Below, piece by piece: positions 21,522-24,733 of a stretch of 24,733 nt of DNA. Source of the stretch: Bacillota bacterium (GTDB lineage Bacteria > Bacillota > Clostridia > Christensenellales > UMGS416); contig JAEYYW010000132.1 of assembly GCA_023428265.1 (NCBI GenBank), forward strand, positions 1 through 24,733, written 5' to 3'. A program made the translations under genes and the position numbers. Every line of letters begins with the position of its first letter. The first letter of the stretch is position 1. The notes below the pieces were generated by a model. The model searched no databases, was not told where the DNA came from, and saw only the letters and a list, made by a program, of their open reading frames with translations.

Positions 21522-21642
21522 TCTTTCGGGACGGAGTAGAGTGTGAGAACCCTCATGGAAAAGCCTGGCGGTGAGAGTATTTTTGGAAGAGCATTTCTCC
21601 CGCGAACGGTTGAATAATCTCAATGCATAAAGGAGCAACGCC

Positions 21643-24600
21643 ATGCCCCGCAACCCATACATCAAAAAAGTCCTCGTGATCGGCTCAGGCCCCATCATCA
21701 TCGGCCAGGCAGCCGAGTTTGACTATGCCGGCACCCAGGCTTGCCGGGCCCTCAAAGAAGAGGGCATCGAGGTGGTGTTGGTAAACTCCAACCCGGCCAC
21801 GATCATGACCGACAGCAACATCGCTGACCGGGTCTATCTGGAGCCGCTGACGCCAGAGGTGATCAAAAACATCATCCGGCGGGAAAAGCCGGACAGCCTG
21901 CTGCCCACGCTGGGCGGCCAGACAGGCCTCAACCTGGCCGTTGAGCTGGCCGAAAGCGGCTTTCTGGACGAGGCCGGGGTAAGGCTCCTTGGCACGCCGG
22001 TGGACTCCATCCACAAGGCGGAGGACCGCGACGAGTTTAAAAAGACGATGCTGGAGATCGGCGAACCCTGCATCGACAGCGTGATCGTCACCGATGTGGA
22101 CGCGGCGCTGGAATTTGGCGATCGGGTGGGTTACCCGCTGATTGTGCGGCCGGCCTACACACTGGGCGGCAGCGGCGGCGGCATCGCCAATGACGGCCTG
22201 GAGCTGGCGCAGATCACCTCCGATGGCCTGCGCTACTCCCGCGTGAAGCAGTGCCTGATCGAAAAGAGCGTGGCCGGCTGGAAGGAAATCGAATATGAGG
22301 TGATGCGTGACAGCAAGGGTAACTGCATCATCGTCTGCAACATGGAAAACATTGACCCGGTGGGCATCCACACCGGCGACAGCATCGTGGTGGCCCCCAG
22401 CCAGACCCTCAGAGATGTGGAGTACCAGATGCTGCGGTCGGCCTCGATCAACATCATCAACGCCTTGAAGATTGAGGGCGGCTGCAATGTGCAGTATGCG
22501 CTGGATCCGGAAAGCATGAAATACGGCGTGATCGAGGTGAACCCCCGTGTGAGCCGCAGCTCGGCGCTGGCCAGCAAGGCAACCGGCTACCCGATTGCCA
22601 AGGTCGCCACGAAGATCGCCATCGGCTATGGGCTGGATGAGATCAAAAACGCCGTGACCGGCAAAACGTACGCCTGCTTTGAGCCCACGCTGGATTATGT
22701 GGTCGTGAAGTTCCCCCGCTGGCCCTTTGACAAGTTCACCAAGGCAGAGAAGACGCTGGGCACCCGCATGAAGGCCACCGGCGAGGTGATGAGCATTGGT
22801 GCCAATTTTGAGCAGGCCTTCTTAAAGGCCATCCGGTCGCTGGAGCTGGGGCTCAGCAGCTGCGAGTTCAAGGGTGCGTCCAGCCGCAGCGATGAGGACA
22901 TTGAAAAGCTGCTGCACTGGCAGAGTGACGAACGCATCTATGTGGTCACCGAGGCGTTGCGCCGGGGCGTGACCGAGCAGCACATCTTTGACATCACCAA
23001 GATCGACAAGTGGTACCTGCACAAGTTCAAGAATATCGTGATGGAAGAAGAGCGTGTGAAACGGGAAGGCATCGCCTGCCTGGATAGCGCTTATCTGAAA
23101 AAGCTCAAGAAGCTGGGCTTCAGCGACCAGGCGCTGGCCAGGTGGACTGGTAAATCGGAGCTTGAGATCCGGGCGCTGCGCAAGGGCTTCGGCATCCTGC
23201 CCACCTACAAGATGGTGGACACCTGCGGCGCTGAGTTTGACGCGGTGAGCCCCTATTACTACTCCACCTATGACGACGAAAACGAGGCCCGCAACTCCGG
23301 CCGCAAAACCGTGGTGGTGCTGGGCTCCGGCCCCATCCGTATCGGCCAGGGTGTGGAGTTTGATTACTGCTCGGTGCATTGCATCTGGGCGCTGCGCGAA
23401 GCCGGTTATGACACCGTGATCATCAACAACAACCCGGAGACTGTGTCCACTGACTTTGACACATCAGACCGGCTCTACTTCGAGCCGCTCACACCAGAAG
23501 ACGTGTGGAATGTGCTGGAGCTGGAGCAGCCGGAGGGCGTGGTGGTGCAGTTCGGCGGCCAGACGGCGATCAAGCTGGCCAAATATGTGGAGCAGGCGGG
23601 CTACAAGATCCTTGGCACACAACTGCAGGATATCAACGCCGCCGAAGACCGCGAGGAGTTTGACGCGCTGCTGGAGCGCACCGGCATCGCCCGTCCGAAG
23701 GGCGAGACAGTGTTCACCAGCGAGCAGGCTCTTGCCGCGGCGAACCGCCTGGGCTACCCGGTGCTGGTGCGCCCCAGCTATGTGCTGGGCGGTCAGGGCA
23801 TGGAGATCGCCTGGAGCGACAGCGACATCACCGAATACATGTCCATCATCAACAGCAGTGAACAGGAGCACCCGATCCTCGTGGACAAATACCTGCTTGG
23901 CAAGGAAATTGAGGTGGACGCCATCTGCGACGGGGAGACCATGCTGATCCCCGGCATTATGGAGCACATTGAGCGGGCCGGCATCCATTCCGGCGACTCG
24001 ATCTCGGTTTATCCGGCATGCTCGATCACCGAGCGCATCAAGCAAAAGATCATCGACACCACAGAGATGCTCTGCCACGAGCTCCATGTGGTGGGCATGA
24101 TCAACATCCAGTTCATTGTCTACAATGACGATCTCTACATCATCGAGGTGAATCCCCGCTCCAGCCGCACGGTGCCCTATATCAGCAAGGTGACCGGCGT
24201 GCCTTTGATCGGCCTGGCCACCAGGGCCAGCCTTGGGCAGAAGCTCAGCGAGATGGGCTACGGCTCCGGGCTCTACCCCTCACGGGGCATTTATGCGGTG
24301 AAGGTGCCGGTGTTTTCCTTTGAGAAGCTGCCCAAGCTGGAAATCAGCCTGGGGCCGGAGATGAAATCCACCGGCGAGGTGCTGGGCATCTCCAAAAGCC
24401 TGCCGGAGGCGCTGCTGAAGGGCCTCATTGCCGCCGGGCTCAACGTGCCCCGGCGCGGCAATGTGATCCTCTCGGTGGCCAAAGCCGACAAACCGGCTGC
24501 CACCCGTCTTGGCGAGGATCTGGCAAGCCTGGGCTATAATCTCTTCGCCACGGCGGGCACCGCCCATGAACTGAACGCCAACTATGTGCCGGCCAGCGTG

Positions 24601-24733
24601 CTGGGGCATTTCTCCGACCCCTCTCCCAACGTGGCTGACCTGCTGCGGCAGGGCAAGGTGCAGCTGATCATCGACACACCCACCCGTGGCCGCGATGCTG
24701 AGCGCAGCGGCTTCAAGCTCCGGCGAATGGCGG
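21643..24733 (+). CDS. carB: Carbamoyl-phosphate synthase large subunit (3' end outside window)
   Basis: The frame is open from 21643 to the window end, about 1030 of the usual 1065-1075 residues. It makes carbamoyl phosphate from bicarbonate, ammonia from CarA, and two ATP. Two homologous halves are visible. The first begins KKVLVIGSGPIIIGQAAEFDYAG, with ATP-grasp motifs PAYTLGGSGGG and VNPRVSRSSALASKATGYP. The second begins KTVVVLGSGPIRIGQGVEFDYC, with PSYVLGGQGMEI and VNPRSSRTVPYISKVTGVP. The C-terminal MGS-like allosteric domain (NLFATAGTAHELN, IIDTPTRG) is nearly complete. AAAGGAG 9 bases upstream sets the start. No frameshift is seen. The 675-base gap from carA, holding the nuclease cassette, breaks the normally tight carAB pair. 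Confidence 0.97.
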   Translation, partial: MPRNPYIKKVLVIGSGPIIIGQAAEFDYAGTQACRALKEEGIEVVLVNSNPATIMTDSNIADRVYLEPLTPEVIKNIIRREKPDSLLPTLGGQTGLNLAVELAESGFLDEAGVRLLGTPVDSIHKAEDRDEFKKTMLEIGEPCIDSVIVTDVDAALEFGDRVGYPLIVRPAYTLGGSGGGIANDGLELAQITSDGLRYSRVKQCLIEKSVAGWKEIEYEVMRDSKGNCIIVCNMENIDPVGIHTGDSIVVAPSQTLRDVEYQMLRSASINIINALKIEGGCNVQYALDPESMKYGVIEVNPRVSRSSALASKATGYPIAKVATKIAIGYGLDEIKNAVTGKTYACFEPTLDYVVVKFPRWPFDKFTKAEKTLGTRMKATGEVMSIGANFEQAFLKAIRSLELGLSSCEFKGASSRSDEDIEKLLHWQSDERIYVVTEALRRGVTEQHIFDITKIDKWYLHKFKNIVMEEERVKREGIACLDSAYLKKLKKLGFSDQALARWTGKSELEIRALRKGFGILPTYKMVDTCGAEFDAVSPYYYSTYDDENEARNSGRKTVVVLGSGPIRIGQGVEFDYCSVHCIWALREAGYDTVIINNNPETVSTDFDTSDRLYFEPLTPEDVWNVLELEQPEGVVVQFGGQTAIKLAKYVEQAGYKILGTQLQDINAAEDREEFDALLERTGIARPKGETVFTSEQALAAANRLGYPVLVRPSYVLGGQGMEIAWSDSDITEYMSIINSSEQEHPILVDKYLLGKEIEVDAICDGETMLIPGIMEHIERAGIHSGDSISVYPACSITERIKQKIIDTTEMLCHELHVVGMINIQFIVYNDDLYIIEVNPRSSRTVPYISKVTGVPLIGLATRASLGQKLSEMGYGSGLYPSRGIYAVKVPVFSFEKLPKLEISLGPEMKSTGEVLGISKSLPEALLKGLIAAGLNVPRRGNVILSVAKADKPAATRLGEDLASLGYNLFATAGTAHELNANYVPASVLGHFSDPSPNVADLLRQGKVQLIIDTPTRGRDAERSGFKLRRMA

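Overview
The window looks like a GC-rich, flagellated member of the Clostridia (Bacillota). The basis is: a SwrB-like protein after what appears to be the C-terminus of the flagellar sigma factor; a PyrR-type transcription attenuator ahead of pyrR; a 'type 2' orotidine-phosphate decarboxylase; an isopropylmalate-synthase-family protein of the kind that includes clostridial Re-citrate synthases; and strong AAGGAGG-type ribosome binding sites. This is inferred from reading the sequence; no database search was possible.

Layout. 1-662: tail of a probable flagellar operon (sigma factor end, SwrB-like protein, terminator). 715-3594 (+): aspartate aminotransferase and a Re-citrate-synthase-like enzyme, ending in a strong terminator. 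3632-5571 (-): PII protein and ammonium transporter, with a leader holding an operator-like palindrome and two hairpins. Together these two units read as a carbon/nitrogen node: oxaloacetate to citrate to 2-oxoglutarate, ammonium uptake, PII sensing and aspartate formation. Aspartate is also the substrate of PyrB further along. 5717-7321 (+): exported M14 peptidase with two SH3 domains. 7165-8411 (-): alanine racemase broken by a frameshift and overlapping the peptidase 3' end. 8529-12574 (-): DJ-1/PfpI protein, response regulator, histidine kinase and beta-propeller-like lipoprotein, tightly packed. 12772-15589 (-): YchF GTPase and a D-aminoacylase-like amidohydrolase.

15667-24733 (+): pyrimidine biosynthesis, pyrR-pyrB-pyrC-pyrF-carA-carB, with carB cut by the window end. 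The leader shows a PyrR-binding anti-antiterminator (CUGUGA hexaloop), an antiterminator and a terminator. A second terminator overlaps the pyrR stop codon. A palindromic repeat element lies between pyrF and carA.

The most unusual object is a roughly 500-bp cassette between carA and carB. It is a small DUF559 (VSR/PD-(D/E)XK-like) nuclease gene bounded by C/G-rich inverted repeats that are themselves hairpins, with an extra degenerate repeat copy on its left. It looks like a minimal selfish or mobile element lodged inside an essential operon.
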